The translations under genes were made by a program, and so were the position numbers. Shown piece after piece: positions 12,401-26,097 of a DNA stretch of 64,000 bases (positions within the stretch are counted from its first letter, which is position 1; each line of letters begins with the position of its first letter). The notes below the pieces were generated by a model. The model searched no databases and had not been told where the DNA came from. It saw nothing but the letters and a program-made list of their open reading frames with translations. Origin of the DNA: Panagrolaimus kolymaensis (lineage: Eukaryota > Nematoda > Chromadorea > Rhabditida > Panagrolaimidae); the NCBI GenBank assembly GCA_028622995.1, contig JAJQJQ010000003.1, forward strand, positions 8,122,001 through 8,186,000, in the 5' to 3' direction.

Positions 12401-15400
12401 ATTGGATCAATCTCGTCTTATTCTGCTGCTACTGTTGCTGTTGATAAGTCCCTACTTATTACATCTTCAACAGTTAAACCAGTTTCATCTTTCACTGAAG
12501 GACTCGAAGACGGGGTGGAAGAAGAAGATCCTTCAATAATGACCCAAAAACGATTTAACTCATCTAAAAGATCTTTGGCACCTTCGCCTCCAACTGAATC
12601 TTCAACCATTCAACAATTTTCATCTTTTAATAATCTTGTTACTCATCCAATTGAATGCAACGCAAATGCAAAATTTATTTGTCGAAAAGATTATAGCGAA
12701 GCCGCCATTTGTAAAGCCATTGTGGCTCAAGGAGCGATGGAAGAAACCAGTGCCAAAATTAAAGCACCATTAACCATTCGAGCTGCACAAACTGGAAAAT
12801 ACAGTAGTGTACGAATTGAAGTGGAAGCAACTCGAGAAAATCATGCTAAAGTAGCTGCAATTAAATCAATTTCAGCAAAAGAACATCAAAAAACAAGTGG
12901 AAATTTTAAGGTAATTATTTTGAATCTTTTTTTTGCAAAAGTAAATTCAATAATGATTTTTTTCATTTTTTAGCCAATGTGTGAATTGATTGATGAAGGT
13001 AAGTAAAGAGAAAAACACAATATTCTTTTTTAAAAAAAAGATACACATTCTCTTCAAACAGAAGCAAACAAAACAAATGACTCATTTTTTTACGCAAAAA
13101 ACTTTTTCCAAGAAGCATTAAAAAAATTTTCGACAAGAAATTCAAAAAAAAGCAAGCTTTTGAAAGAGGGAAAAAAGTGTTTCAAGCGATTATTCATAAT
13201 TTTTCTAACGTTTTTCCATAATCGTTGCTTTTGTTGTTTGCCTTATGGGGCAGGCAGGGTGGCTGGCCTCGATCATCTAGTTGTTCGATTTTTTTTAATG
13301 GTGTTTTTCGCTCAATTATACAATTAAATTCAAAAAAATTGCAAAATTAAATTTAAAAATGATAGAAATTATATATGCGTTTTTTGTCCTAAAAAATGTG
13401 GAATGATATCTTGTTTTTCTTACTTTTTTTTCGATGACCAAAACCATATAATTTATTTGTTTTAAAAAATTGTTTTAGATTTGCAACGACGTCGATCACC
13501 CAGTGTACAAAGTTCCATTTCTCCTGCTTCTAGCTCAAAATCATCTGATTTTGGGACGGATAATCGATCCCTTGACCGAATGTCTCTTGGTTCTGGTGGA
13601 CATCCATATGGAAATGATTATAAAGTAGTTGCCATGGATGCTAAACCCCAACCAGGAAAATTAACGGAATTTGTTCCTGAAGTTGAAAGGAACAAGCCCT
13701 CAGAGCGTAAGAAAAATTTATTTAATTGTCTTTAATATTTATAGAATAGAGCTATTTTTAAGGTGAGGAATATCTTGTCTCCTCATATGGAAACAATACA
13801 AATGGAGCAGTCACCTCTCGGCGATCACCAACCATGGATGCAGCAGTAGTTCGAAATTGGGAACTTAGCGATGAAGAAATGTCATCACAACCTAGCAAAA
13901 GCCCAGTTAACAATAATAATTCAGCTGAAAAGGTAAAAAAAAATAAAAGAAAGAAAAGATATCAGATTTTTTTGTTGTTTGTTTACTTAAGTACCCACCA
14001 ACAAAAAAATGGAGGTTAAAAAGAAGAAGCAAGCGAGCAAGCAGCCCCTTTAAAAGCTAGCTTTTCGCGTTCTATTGTTTCCTTCATTCCATGACTTTTT
14101 ACTTTTACTTTTATTTTTTTAGCATGCTTCTTCAAAAACCAACAAAAAGCTTGTTGAACATCATACAGCTGCATTTGACACAGCTATAAAATACGATTAT
14201 CCTCATTTGGTTGGTTTTAAACTATTTTTTCCTTTAAATTTTTCTTATTAATAATAACTGTGCTTCTTCTTCTTCTGACGACGCTGCTGTGGTGTGAATA
14301 TATTTGTGGTTAGTGTGTGTTTTTCTTACTTTGTTTGTTTTAAAACTCCTCTTCTTTACCCTATTTTTTAAAAATATTTCCATTTTATTATTAAATCCAA
14401 TTTAAATCATGGATGGATAACAAACAACAAACAAAAATAATGGGATGAAAAGAAAACAATCATCATGACAGTTTAAATTCCTATGGAAACGCTTGAAAAA
14501 TGAAATGCAACGACCCTCCATCAACCAAATATGTGTCGTCGACTGCTGCTGGCTGTAAATACAAAAACACGCAAAAATTGTTTCATCAAAAAAAAAGAGT
14601 GTTGTTTTATTTTTATTTTTTGCGTGAAACAATCAACTCACGTACGTCGTCACCATAGAATATGGGTCTATTTGATTTTACAGATGCGACATTCAACAAA
14701 AAATATTTGTAACTGCTGGTAGTCGACAGCCAAAAGACTCATTTCGTTTTTTGAGTGAAAAATTCTTCTTTTTTTGGTTGATGTGTTGCTTTTTTTCTTC
14801 TTCTAAAAACATCTTCCGTTTTTTTCTTTTTCTTGACACTTTTGAAGTGAGTGAATTGTTCTATTTAATGTATTCTATTCTATTCTATTCAAGAAGATGC
14901 CTTTTTAAATGTTTATATTATAATAATAATCAAATTTATTTTCTTTTATTCACTCACAATAAAAAAAATTTTTAGCCGTTAAAAAAGGTTTCTTCTTTGT
15001 GTTTCTTTGATTTTTGAAGTGTTTTTTTTTCTTATTCGAGCTTTTTTCTTTCAACTTCTTTATTGTATTCGAATAATTTTATTTATTTAAATCTTCATAT
15101 TTAGGGGAAAGTCTTCGATCTAGGAAAAAGTTCAGAACTTGAATATTCATCTGATATCCCTCAAATTATTATTCCACCATATCCAAATAAAAGTGATTTA
15201 AAAAAGAAAAAGCGTTCAAAATCAGTGGAATCTCTTAAATCTTTAAAATCCCAAGCTTCAAATAAAACTGATTCAACTTTTGCTTCTTCATATAAATCTG
15301 CAGCTTCTACTCCATTTTCCCAGCGATCCAAAACTTCAAGCAAGGCTACACTCGCTGCAGCTCATTCGGATACTGATTCCCTACAAAGTCCCGAACCTGT

Positions 15401-17094
15401 GTTGGTTGTAAATACAAGTCAAGTAGTCGATTCATCAGACGAGGAACCAACAATACACATAACTAAAAAGGCTCAAGAAGTTGATGAAATTGAATTAAAT
15501 CATTCATCTTCGTCGATTGAAGATGTTTCAAAAGAAAATACCCTCAAAATAAATGCACCCAAGAAGCATTCAAGAAAAGTAATCGAAGTTGAAGAAGAAA
15601 CTTTACATTATGCTGAATCTCAAGTGAATAATGTAACTCCATATTCCGATAACGATGAAGATGAAAATGAAAATGTTGAAGATGATGAAGAAGAAGAAAA
15701 TCAATATGCAAATATAAACACGGATACATTACGCTCAAATCGAAGTTTGGATATTAGCGAAATGCATAATCTTCATCCAAATCGCCCCCAAAAAGTTCGG
15801 CCATTGGAGCAAGAAGATTCAGCAGAATTTGAGCGTTACACTCCTTCCAATGAACCATTATTTTATGATACAGTGGCTAAATACGGTTTTGATCCATCTG
15901 GTGGATATCATGTTCCAAAACAAATGTATCGTCGAGATGTTCCTATTCAAATTGAAGAACCTCGACATGTTCCAAGATCGGCTTCAGCGCATACTATGCC
16001 GAAATCATTATTATGGAATACCAATCATCCACTTTCTCGTTATCGAGAAGAAGATGAAACTAAAATTTCAAGAGTTACTTATCGATTTTATGATCGAGAT
16101 ATGCATGAATTATCATCCAATACATTTGTTGATAAAGCTCGAAGAGCAACAAAATCAGTTGAAGATGGTATTGAACATCCTATATATCAACTTGAAACTT
16201 CTTATTATCCATCTAAAACTGCGTCAGCGGTAAGAAAGAAGAAGCACAGGAAAACTATGACAAAAACAACAAAATTAAAATACAAATATTTTGTGTGTGG
16301 TAAAGGTCAAGAAATAATTATAAATTTTTTTTAGGATCGCAAATTTATTCGCTCCCAAGGTTATCCAGCTCCTTTCAATCCAAATAGCAAAAATTTGGTG
16401 AATGCTGATTCTAAATTTCATATTTTACCTAAAACGTAATTTTTTTAAAATAAAATCAAGCTTCTTTAATTAGTCTATTATGATTTTAGTAAAGAAAGGC
16501 TCATTCCTAAAGTAGTCAAAAATGATCAACCCCTCCAACCATATGGAAGAGATGAAATGTAAATTTATTCCTTTAAAAGAAAATTCTGCATTCATAAAAA
16601 TTAAATTTCAGTGAAGCAGTGCCATTTCCTAAACCTATTGTCAAAAAATCGACGACACCTCAAATTCAAGTTTCAAATGGCAATGATACTCGAAAAGTTT
16701 TTAATAATTCTCGGCATCCAAGTGGTGCACCTCAAATTCGGGCTGATTTATTTTCGGTATATTATCAAACTTAATTTCTTTTTTTAATTTGCATAAATAT
16801 TTTTTTTAGGAGGAGCCTAAAGCCGTTGCCAAAGAAGAAAAAAATCAATCCATGTTAACCGTGAGCGGCAAACTTCGATGCGCGCATTGCACTTGCGAAC
16901 TTGGCCGTGGTTCAGCTATGATTATCGAAGGTTTGGGTCTCTTTTATCATATCAATTGCTTCCGTTGCCATGTGTGCGATAAAATGCTTGGCACTGGTAG
17001 TCAAACCACCGATGTACGAGTTCGAGATGGAAAGCTTCATTGTGAAAAATGTTATAGCAATGAAGATATTGGAGTTCGATTAAGTGAAATTTAA
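6470..17094 (+). CDS. LMO7/LIMCH1/Smallish-type protein: N-terminal CH domain, C-terminal LIM domain
   Basis: Actin/junction-associated scaffold family. Exons: 6470-6604, 6657-6730, 6826-6961, 7029-7147, 7696-7795, 8041-8207, 8260-8308, 8360-8421, 8472-8772, then 11206 or 11227-12057, 12164-12910, 12974-12998, 13479-13706, 13763-13932, 14123-14209, 15105-16229, 16335-16435, 16490-16558, 16612-16756, 16810-17094; about 1,650 aa. Residues about 36-120 form a divergent calponin-homology domain (FESQRWLEIVTGEGYLWPDN, QLRKLVNLLLKR). The middle is low-complexity, rich in Ser, Asn and Gln, with a poly-Gln run near 12200 and an acidic patch near 15650. The last exon encodes one LIM domain (LRCAHCTCELGRGSAMIIEG, FRCHVCDKML, HCEKCYS) that closely fits LMO7/LIMCH1. 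Junctions close in phase; the link from 8772 to 11206 is the weakest. The intron at 6962 has a GC donor. Internal starts at 10383 and 11227 may give shorter isoforms without the CH domain. Confidence 0.82.
8773..11205 (+). other. Large intron / internal promoter region of the LMO7-like gene
   Basis: About 2.4 kb between exon 9 and the next long coding exon, against 50-500 bases for most other introns of the gene. Mostly T-rich, low-complexity DNA. Open frames at 8813-9088 and 9120-9314 are hydrophobic, T-rich and do not look coding. The only candidate coding piece is the short exon at 10383-10421. Confidence 0.5.
10383..10421 (+). CDS. Possible alternative first exon of the LMO7-like gene
   Basis: An ATG opens a 13-codon frame (MPMLSILRITIYP) that ends in phase 0 at a strong donor, CCT|GTAAGT. 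The next candidate acceptor, AAAAG at 11205, is also phase 0 and opens into the frame containing the ATG at 11227. This would start a CH-less isoform from an internal promoter. Supported by sequence signals only. Confidence 0.35.
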
Positions 17095-17877
17095 ACCAAA
17101 AAAACTTTCTCTCTTTTTTTTATCTCACTTTCAAATGAAAATAATATACTCAAACTTCATTGCCGTAATCATCTTTTTCCCATTTATTTTAACAAACAAA
17201 AATAAACTTTAAGAATTTTATATTTTAATTTTTTAATTTTGTATGTTTTTGAAATCATTTTTTAAGCTATAAAAAAAGCTATGTAAAAGGAATAAGATTT
17301 ATTATAAAAAAAACTATTGTAAAATGGTGCTTCAGTATTCCAAAAATATATTATAAAAATTTTTTGAGCTGTTTTGTCTTTTTATATATATCAAAGTTTC
17401 AAATTTATTATCAATTTTTTAAGTGCAAAATAAATAATTTTTTCATTTATTAACCATTATTTTATATTTTATACAAACAAATAATAATAAAAAAACAATT
17501 GAATGTTGTTATAACAATACCGGTATATTTTTGTAAAAAAACAAACAACAACGACGACGCCCTTGAAGGACTAGAATAGAAGAAAAAAAATTTTAATCGA
17601 GAGCTAAAAATATTATAGTGGAAGAAAATAGAAAGACATAGCTATTAGGAAGATATGAAAGGCAGACGACGACAAAAGAAAAAAAAGTTAGTGAGCTTTT
17701 TTGTTTTTGCTAAATAAAAAGATTTACATAAAAGTATTAAAGATAGGTTTTCTGAAAAATATTATTTAATTTTTTTTTTTCATGGCATTGCAGACATACA
17801 CGTTTAAGAAATAGAATAATTTTTTGTTTTTTGAAAATAGTTTTTAAAAATTAAAAAAAGAAGTTTTTAAATTATTG
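17095..17877. other. Convergent 3' region, no gene seen
   Basis: 3' untranslated and intergenic DNA between the LMO7-like gene (+) and the Patched-related gene (-). An AATAAA near 17200 fits a polyadenylation signal for the plus-strand gene. Rest is AT-rich. Confidence 0.5.
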
Positions 17878-20800
17878 TTATCTTCCTATATGATACACAT
17901 GTTCTCGACTATTATTTTTTTGTAAAGTATTTTGCTGTTGCTGTTGCATTTGCTGTTGATGTTGTTGACGAGATGACATAGGATTTGCACAATCGGATGT
18001 GCTATAAGCACTTACAAAACCAGATGGTTTTGTTGGCATTGTATGATGCAATCCTGTTCCATTTAATGTGGATGAATTTGGAGGATAGCTTCCTTTTCTT
18101 TCTTTTGATCTTCGAGCTTCTCGCTCTCGTTCACGATCCCTTGATTTCCGACATTTTTCTGGTGATATTCTAAATGGAATTGCACCTAATGGAATGCTGG
18201 ATGATTCACTTCTCGTGGAATCCATGGAACTTTCAAAATAATTATTTATTGCATTTTGATGATGTTCGTATTGGTGATCCATGGATGAATGAAATGAAGG
18301 TGGAGGCTCATCAATAACTGAAACTCGAGGTAACCGAGTTTTCCTAAATAAAAAAATATTTAGATTAGCGCTTTTTAATTTCTTGAAAAACAAACATTTG
18401 ATTTTCATCATTAGCCATAACAACTAATATTCCTTCATTAGTTTGACTGCTGCCTTTACTGCTCGTCGAATCATCATCCGCAATTTCGCTATCGCCACAA
18501 TGAAATATTGTAAGTAAAACAGGTAAAATAACTAAACCATGTAAAGCTCCAAGAACAATTACCAAAATAATTGTTTTTAAAAATGATCGAAATATATATG
18601 ATTCGGTGAAAGCCATAAAAGATACACCCAAAATTGTTGATGAAGCACTTTGTAAAATTGGAGTTCCAACTGCGTATAAAGCATTTCTAATACGATCGGA
18701 GGCAGTTAAATTTTTGCCCTAAAAAATCAAAATTTAAGCTAATTAAAATTAAATGAAAGTTTTTACTTTAGCAAAATTATAAGCCAAATGTGCAGCAAAA
18801 TCCACGCAAAATCCAATACTCATAACTATAGTAACCATTGAAATAAAATCCAATCGAACAGACCAAAAAGTCATGAAACCCAAAATTCCAACATTTATGC
18901 TAACAATGCTAAATGAAACCCAAAGGGAAGCAGTGGGAACTGGGATTAAAGCCAATGAAACTATAACCACAGCTCCTCCAGCTATGGCTATGGATGAAAG
19001 AGTTCCAGGTAAAACAGCATTGTATTGTTCAGCAAATTGAAAAAAATCTGCATAAACACCAGTGGATAAATCGCTGGTTTCTGCTAATCGACGAAATAAA
19101 TGCATGGCTCTTGATTGATTTGCTGAACCAACAAATCTTAAATGTACTGGGACTCGAGAAGCTTCCAAAGTTGATCCAGTGGAATCAAAAACCACATCTC
19201 GATTATATTTTGCATATTGAGGTTGAGAAAGAAATACATGTCGAAGAATATAAACAAAATTTTCTTCAGTAATATACAACCCGGCTTTATTTATATAATC
19301 AAGAAAAGTTCGAAGCCTAAAAAAATGTTTTCGAAGTAAACGAATTTGTTTAAAAATGAAATAATTTACCATGAGTCACTTGTCCCAGTAAATTCCGTGT
19401 GTTCATAAAGCTCAATTTCCCTCTCCAAAACAACCCATAACCGTCGATGACCTAATTCGGCTTTGGATAAATTATACATCCAAACATGTAAGGAACTACC
19501 ATAATCTAAAAAAAATTTCAACTAAAAATTATATGTGAATTTTTTAAAGTATTTACCAGAAAAATATTTTTCTGCTATTCTCAAAGTTCGTTTTCCATAT
19601 GAATTATCGGGTAATAAATCATTGGGTTCAAGACCAAGTTTAACATTTGCACATCCATATGTGGCAACTGCGAGATAAAAAAGGAAGCAACAAATAATAA
19701 TTAATCTCACAAAAGGGTTCAATAAAAAATCTGCGTAAGTAGTTCGAAAGAATTTTGAAAGGCAATGGTTTTTTTGGAAACTTTGATCAACGCGCTTTTG
19801 ATGTCTCTGCATCGTGGCTGTACCATAATAATCTCCTCCAGACCATAATCGAGGAGTAGGAATAGGTTCTAAAAAAATGAATTTAATCCAATTTTTTAAA
19901 GTTTTTTCCGTTATATAAAATCATTTTAGAAGAAAACAATCTTACCAACTGTAGGCTTTTTAGTTTTCTTTTTAATTATTTTTTGAAAGGTTAAGCAATG
20001 TCGACCTTCCACTTCTCTTTTAGAAGTTAAAACCATAATCCCAGCAAAAAAAGTTAATTGATAAACATATGTAAATGTTACGGCTGCTACAGCATAAGCA
20101 CAAAACATTTGAACACTTGGAAATGGAGTCATACAACCAACAGCAAATGAAATCATATCCGTTAATGATGTAACGGTTATAGAAACTGCAGCATCAGAAA
20201 ATGTTTCAACCATTCTTTCAGTTAGGGTTAGTTCAAAGCTGGTTGCTCTCCATGCAGATAAAAGAATAAAAACATTATCGACTCCAACCGCTGAAACAAA
20301 AATTTCTTCTATTTTATGAGACTATTTTTTATTTTAATTTATTTATCAAAAATTTTTGTGAATTTTCTCTGTTTTTTTAAAAAGTTTGGACTTTTTTTCT
20401 TAAGAAAATTTCCCCATGTTTGTTATTTTTATTTTTAGTATTTTTGTGTTTTGGCAAAAACAATTTTTAATAAATTCAATTCTTTGTTTTCCCAATGAAA
20501 AACTAAAACTTTTAATGTTTAAATAATAGATTAAAATTTGGCGAAAAAAAGAAAAGAAAAATTTGCCTATGAAAACAAAAATAAATAAAATTTTTACAAA
20601 AACAACAAAACTTTGCATTCCTTTTCTTTCTTTGTTTTCACGCAACCCATTCTCTTTTCTTTCTCTTCCAATTGTTATGTTTGCATTAAAGGTTTTCATC
20701 ATCTATTTTTTTTTGCACAATGTCGTCTTATATTTTTAATCCTTAATCAAAAAAAGCTATATTTACAAATTAGCTTGAAATCAAAATCAAAGTCAAAATT

Positions 20801-22921
20801 TAATTTAGTTTTATATTTTGGTTTTCCTTATTTTTATTTAAATAATCGACGGAAAAAAGTTAGTTTTAAATTAAAGTATATACTCGAAAATTGAAAAGCA
20901 AAAAAACGGATATTTTTTAAAATTCGAATTCAAGTGCAAAGAAATCGCATCGATGACATTTCGAAAAAATAACTAACTATTATAGGATGACATAAGCGTC
21001 GGTCGCAAAAGCAATCGCGTAATTATTGACAGCCGTGAATCTTGGCTAAATTCAAATAATTTTAATTTTGGTTTTGGTTTTTGTACTTTTAAAAATTTCG
21101 TTTTTGCGAGAAAATGAAACTAAAAAAACTTACAAAAAACTATGAAAGGCATGGAATAAGCCACACTGGTCATACTAAAATTAAATAAAAGTAATAAGCC
21201 CACTCCACTAACAATAGCCATGGCAGCAGATAATACACCGCCGAGTGCAAGAATTGGTCTACTTCGAACCCATGAAAATACACAGCAAGAAATAATCGTG
21301 TAAATAGAAACCACAATAAAACATGGTCCAAGCATACTAAAATTTTTAATTTATTTTTAAAAGTTTATTTTTTTGGTGGAAAGTGAGTTACTCGATTAAC
21401 TGCATTCGATCTCTCGCTGACTCAGATGCTAAAGTTTCATAAGTCCACCATGAAGTTCTAATAACGGGCGAATCAAAAGACAATAAAAAATCCGCCAATT
21501 TTAATTCCCATTTTTCTGCTAATTCGTCTTCTTCTTTTGTGGAATGCCTCAATGCGTATGGCAACATGATGGCTTTGGCTCCCGATATCCTTTTTCCCGA
21601 ATCAAATGTAACTCCACCAAGTAAATGTGCCATTCCAATGGAATCCAATGAAAATGCATCTCCAAATTGTCCGAGAGTTATATCGCTGATTGTTCGATTT
21701 AAAAATGATCGATCAGATAATAAAAGGAATTTAAATACTTCAACCAAAGGATTGCTAACGCATATTTGTTCCGGACTAAAAAATACATTTTTTGTTGTTG
21801 CATTATTTCATTTTTTCTTCTAAAGAAAAACGTTTTTAAAAATAAACCTTGTAATATTTGGCGCTAAAAATTTTGTTATCGCATGACCAAATTCTGGTGG
21901 CATGGGAAACTTGACACATATTGAAGGATAATTCACTCGTTTTGAATCCGAATCTTCTATAGTCAATGATTGTACAACACTCCAAAGTTGCATGGCTGCA
22001 TGCATAACCAATGGATTAAGTATGTCAACATCTTCTGTATCGCCCGTAACAATTATATAACCAGCCCTTTTAATATCGTATCTTAAAAAATAAAAATAAA
22101 AATGCTGCGTTATTTATTTTTTATATTTTTTAAAAACTGTATATTTTTTACTTTACAATTTTGTATAATTTTTGGCTTTATTTTTAAATTTTAAAGAAGC
22201 TTAATTTGATGGATTAATGAAACAATTAATTAAATCATTTTTATTCATTTATTAATTGTTTTTGCTAATAATTTAAATCCAGATTAATTCTACTAATTAA
22301 TTATATAGGAAGATTTTCTTTTTCCCACTTACAAATGAACTAAAAAACTCGATCGAAAAATAAATAAAAAAAATGACGAAAAGCTCGTTGTTGCTAATTT
22401 GCGCAATCAAAATCAAAAGAAAAAAAATTCGTGCTCGCGCAAATGCTAAAGTCCTCGTAACCTCGTAATTCGTTAGTGAGTTAAGCCAGAGAAATAAAAA
22501 CAACTTTACGCGGATAGAAAAAAATAAAAAAGTGTAAATTTGTTCCTAGTTTTAAATAATCCAAAATAAAAAAACGATTAAACAAAAAATTTCGTTTAGG
22601 AATCCAAAAAAAAATTGAAGGATAAAAAAACTGAAATTAATATTTAATTACATACCTCCTTGTTGCATAAAATGGATCGGTATCGTTAATATGAAATAAA
22701 ATATCCAATTGATTAAATTCTTGCCTAGCTTTTGCATCGGTTGGAGTATATAGCTCCAAATCATCTTTAATAAAAGCTTTGGAATGCCTCAATAAACCAA
22801 TACTTAATATTGCTGTTATTATCGTAGGTATTATTATAAATGGCGCAGGCGAATATACTACTATTCTAATATAACTTCCAAATAGCGATGCAAAGCGTCG
22901 CTCAATGCAATCTACTCTCAT
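17878..22921 (-). CDS. Patched-related (PTR/PTCHD-type) RND membrane protein
   Basis: Twelve-TM RND-superfamily protein of the large nematode PTR family, linked to sterol/lipid transport, moulting and cuticle or tube formation. Exons (minus): 22921-22656, 22081-21848, 21775-21392, 21336-21134, 20290-19946, 19868-19557, 19505-19370, 19316-18767, 18718-18396, 18343-17878; all in phase, about 1,072 aa. Family marks: N-terminal RRFASLFGSYI before TM1, a large extracellular loop ending TSWWTYETLASESARDRM, the sterol-sensing-type block (VGVDNVFILLSAWR, then TSLTDMISFAVGCMTPFPSV), a second TM bundle after PFVRLIIICC, and FCVDFAAHLAYNF. The cytosolic tail is Ser-rich with a basic SRDREREREARRSKERKG stretch and poly-Gln. 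The fourth intron (843 bases) is long for this gene. The exact PTR subgroup is not assigned. Confidence 0.9.
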
Positions 22922-25900
22922 TTGATAATAACTATCGATTATTATTACAGTACATTTGAACCAATATAAAGCTAAAAAAATAAATAAATGTGTGATTAAA
23001 AAAAATTTAAATAAAAAAGTCGGAATTAAAGAGAATGTAAAAATACACGATTTTTTTTATATAAAAAAGCAGACGATATCTTATTTTATTATATTATAAA
23101 AAATAAAAATCATCTGAGACGAACGATAAAGGGAAAAAAAGAAGAAGTATCGACGTGAAAATTGAGACAAAATCCGTGTCTCACATTGCAAAAAAAAAAA
23201 GAAGGAGAGAGGCATAGTCAAGAGGTTGATGACCAGGATAAAAAAAAAACAAGAATCAACATCATAATAAAAAAATAAGTTGTTGGTGGTAGTTGTTGTT
23301 CTTACAAGTAAGGAAAAAAGCAATGGTTATAAAAAATCAAAGAAAAAAGAATGTTAGAAAAAAAAACGAGATTGTGGTGGTCAACCTCAGCAACAACACA
23401 AAAAAACCATTAATTCTCTTCTCGTCGTTGGATGGGATGGATGGATCGGGTCACTTCTTGGACAAATCATTCATTCTTCTCTACTTCAATAACGGAGGCT
23501 ATTCTTTCTCATTTTTTATTTTTTTATTGAATAAAAAAAATAGTTGTGAAAGAAGAAAGGACAAGAAGAAGAAAAAAATTACTACGGATTTTCTTCACCT
23601 TTTTTTCTTCTTTCAGCTACTTTTTTATTTCTCGACGACGAACACGTCCACGCATAAAAAACTCCCAACCGAAGCTTTTCAGATTTCAACAACAAAAAAA
23701 GAAGGGTCAAAGAAAAAAAAGCTAAGAAGAAAATACATACATACAATACGAATTAGGATAACAATACTTTGACTAAAAATAAAAAAAATAAATAGCTTAC
23801 AACTTTTTTTAAGTAAAAAAATGTGAGAAAAATTCTTTTGTTAAAATTTAGTTTGAGTTTGAAGGAGAGAAAAAGTTTGGTTAAAGTTGCTAAAAATAAG
23901 AAAAAATTGAAAGTATTCGATCAATGGAAAAAGTTTAAAAAAAACATGGGAAAATTGAAAGTTTTGTTTTTCATGGATGCAAAAAAAGAATAATGAATGA
24001 AAGTAAAAGTTTTTTGACAAATTTTTTATTTTTTCCATCGAATCTGTGGCGGCAGACAACTGTAAAAAAGAAAGGTAAATCAAAGCTATTGTTAGTTGAG
24101 TTTCCGGTTATTAATACACGCGGGTCAGATGGAAACAAACTAAAAAAAGGAAAGAGAAAATTTCAATGCTGATGCCTTTTTGACCATCGACGGAAAAAAA
24201 TGAGAAAAAGAGAAATAGAAAGAGAAAATAAGCGGTGTGGCGCGTTCGACGATGACGACCGGATTTGACCATCGCCCTCATCAATTCAAATATAATCAAA
24301 AAACCGTTTCGGTCAATGAAAAAAATAAATAAATTGACTCAAAAGCAACATACAAAAAAATTTATTCAAAAAATATATAGAAAAGTCAAGCAACAGAAGA
24401 CGACGACAGCCGCCAAAAACTTCGTCAATCGTTGTCGTAAGTTGTTGATGGTGATTTTGACTCAAAAAGCAATCATCAATTCATTTTTTCTTTTCGCGCT
24501 TATCCCCCCTTTATGGGGTCGTCTTTTTTTATATAATTTGACTTTCAAAAACGTTTAAGCTCGTAGAAAATGGAAAATCAAAAGAAAAGAAACAAAAAAG
24601 GAAAAAAGGATGATTTTTTAAGAGAACACCAAATTAAAAAAAAGAAAGAGAGGAGAATTAGCGAATCGAATCTCTCCGCCTTAGCTTAGTAGAGTAGTAA
24701 TCGCTGTTAGTAGTTAGTAAGAATGAAAAAGCCGTGAAATAAAAAAAAAGCGTCAAAGTTGAGACAACAATAATAAATAAAACAGAACATCACCAAAAAA
24801 AAAAGAAATCCTTCGAAGTGGAGATTCTTCTCGCACTTAATTAATGTCATTTTTTTCTTCTTTGCTGCAAATAAAAAGAAGAAGCCCCCACAAATTGCAT
24901 AAACTAAAAATGGAAGTATGACAGTTAATATGTCTATTAAAATGTTTAAAAAAAAATTTCTATTAATTTGTTACAGAAAAAAATCCAAAAAAAGAAGATG
25001 CATCAGCAAAGCTTTTTATGGATGGTCTAGTCCCTATTAATAGAAGTGTCAAGAATCAAATAAGATAAATTTAAAATAAATAAAAATTCTGGGAGCTTCT
25101 AAAAATAAAAAAATTTGATGACAGGCAAAAAAATTAAATATACAAAAAAATATTTCATCTCAAAAAAAAATTATACAAAAAAAAAAGTTGAAAAAAAAAA
25201 AGAAAGATGCTTCGATTCAAGAAGGTGTTAGTCAAAAAAAAAATAAGTATAAGCAAACAAACAGAAGCAATACTAAATAAATTGTTTCTTCTTCCCGTTT
25301 AGTTTAGTTTCAAATACTATATCGCCCATAACCATCAAACCGGTACACTACAACAACAACTTAACCATACAAGGAAAAAAAGGAAGGTAACAAACAATCA
25401 AAAACACAACAAAAAAAGATTTTTGGGTTTTTGTAAACCTTTGTAAACTTCTTGTGTTTTTGTCGTCGTCGTCCATCATCCTTCCTTCTGCTTCTTTTTT
25501 GTTGTATGCATAAAATATTTTCTTCACCTTCAATCATATTCCGCTTCGCTCCCGATTTCTTGTATTTCTTATTGTTGGATGTATGAATATCGGTTTGGTT
25601 TTGTTGTTGATGGAAGATGGAAGTAGGTAGTAAGGTTTTACCTTCTTTAAAAAAACTTTTTTTTGAGGTGATTGGAAAAAATATGTAAGTCGTCGAAGAA
25701 GGAATGGAATTGTCGACGATAAAGGATTAACAATTTTGTGGTTGGTAGTTGTTGTCTTTAGAATTATCTCGTTTTTAGAATGAAATAAAAAAAATATAGA
25801 ATTCTTCTTTCATCTTTTTTTTATTTCCCGATTTTTTTTTGATTATTTGATGATGGTAGATAAAAAAAGCTTTTGGTATGTGAATTGTTGTCGTCGTTCT

Positions 25901-26097
25901 TACAATTGTTGGATTAAAACAGATTTTCGGTTTTTAAATTTGTTAACACAATATTTTAAAATTTTTGAATAAAAAAGATTTATTTTTTAGCTAACAATTG
26001 AATGAAAAAAAAAACTTGAACTCAAAAAATAAATCTGACACAAAAAGAAAAAAGGAAAAACAAGGAAGGATAATTTTTACAGACAAAGTTTTTTTTA
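22922..26097. other. Gene-poor intergenic region
   Basis: About 3.2 kb upstream of the Patched-related gene and downstream of the GH18 gene. Dominated by A/T homopolymers and purine-rich AAGAAG stretches. Open frames such as 23293-23772 are Lys/Phe/Ser-rich with no recognisable domain. I see no RNA gene, repeat array or coding exon; part may be promoter and 5' UTR of the minus-strand gene starting at 22921. Confidence 0.5.

Noticed and set aside
23293..23772. 159-codon plus-strand open frame upstream of the Patched-related gene
   Set aside because: Composition is Lys/Phe/Ser/Asn-rich, mirrors A/T-rich and AAGAAG tracts, and shows no domain, signal or splice context.
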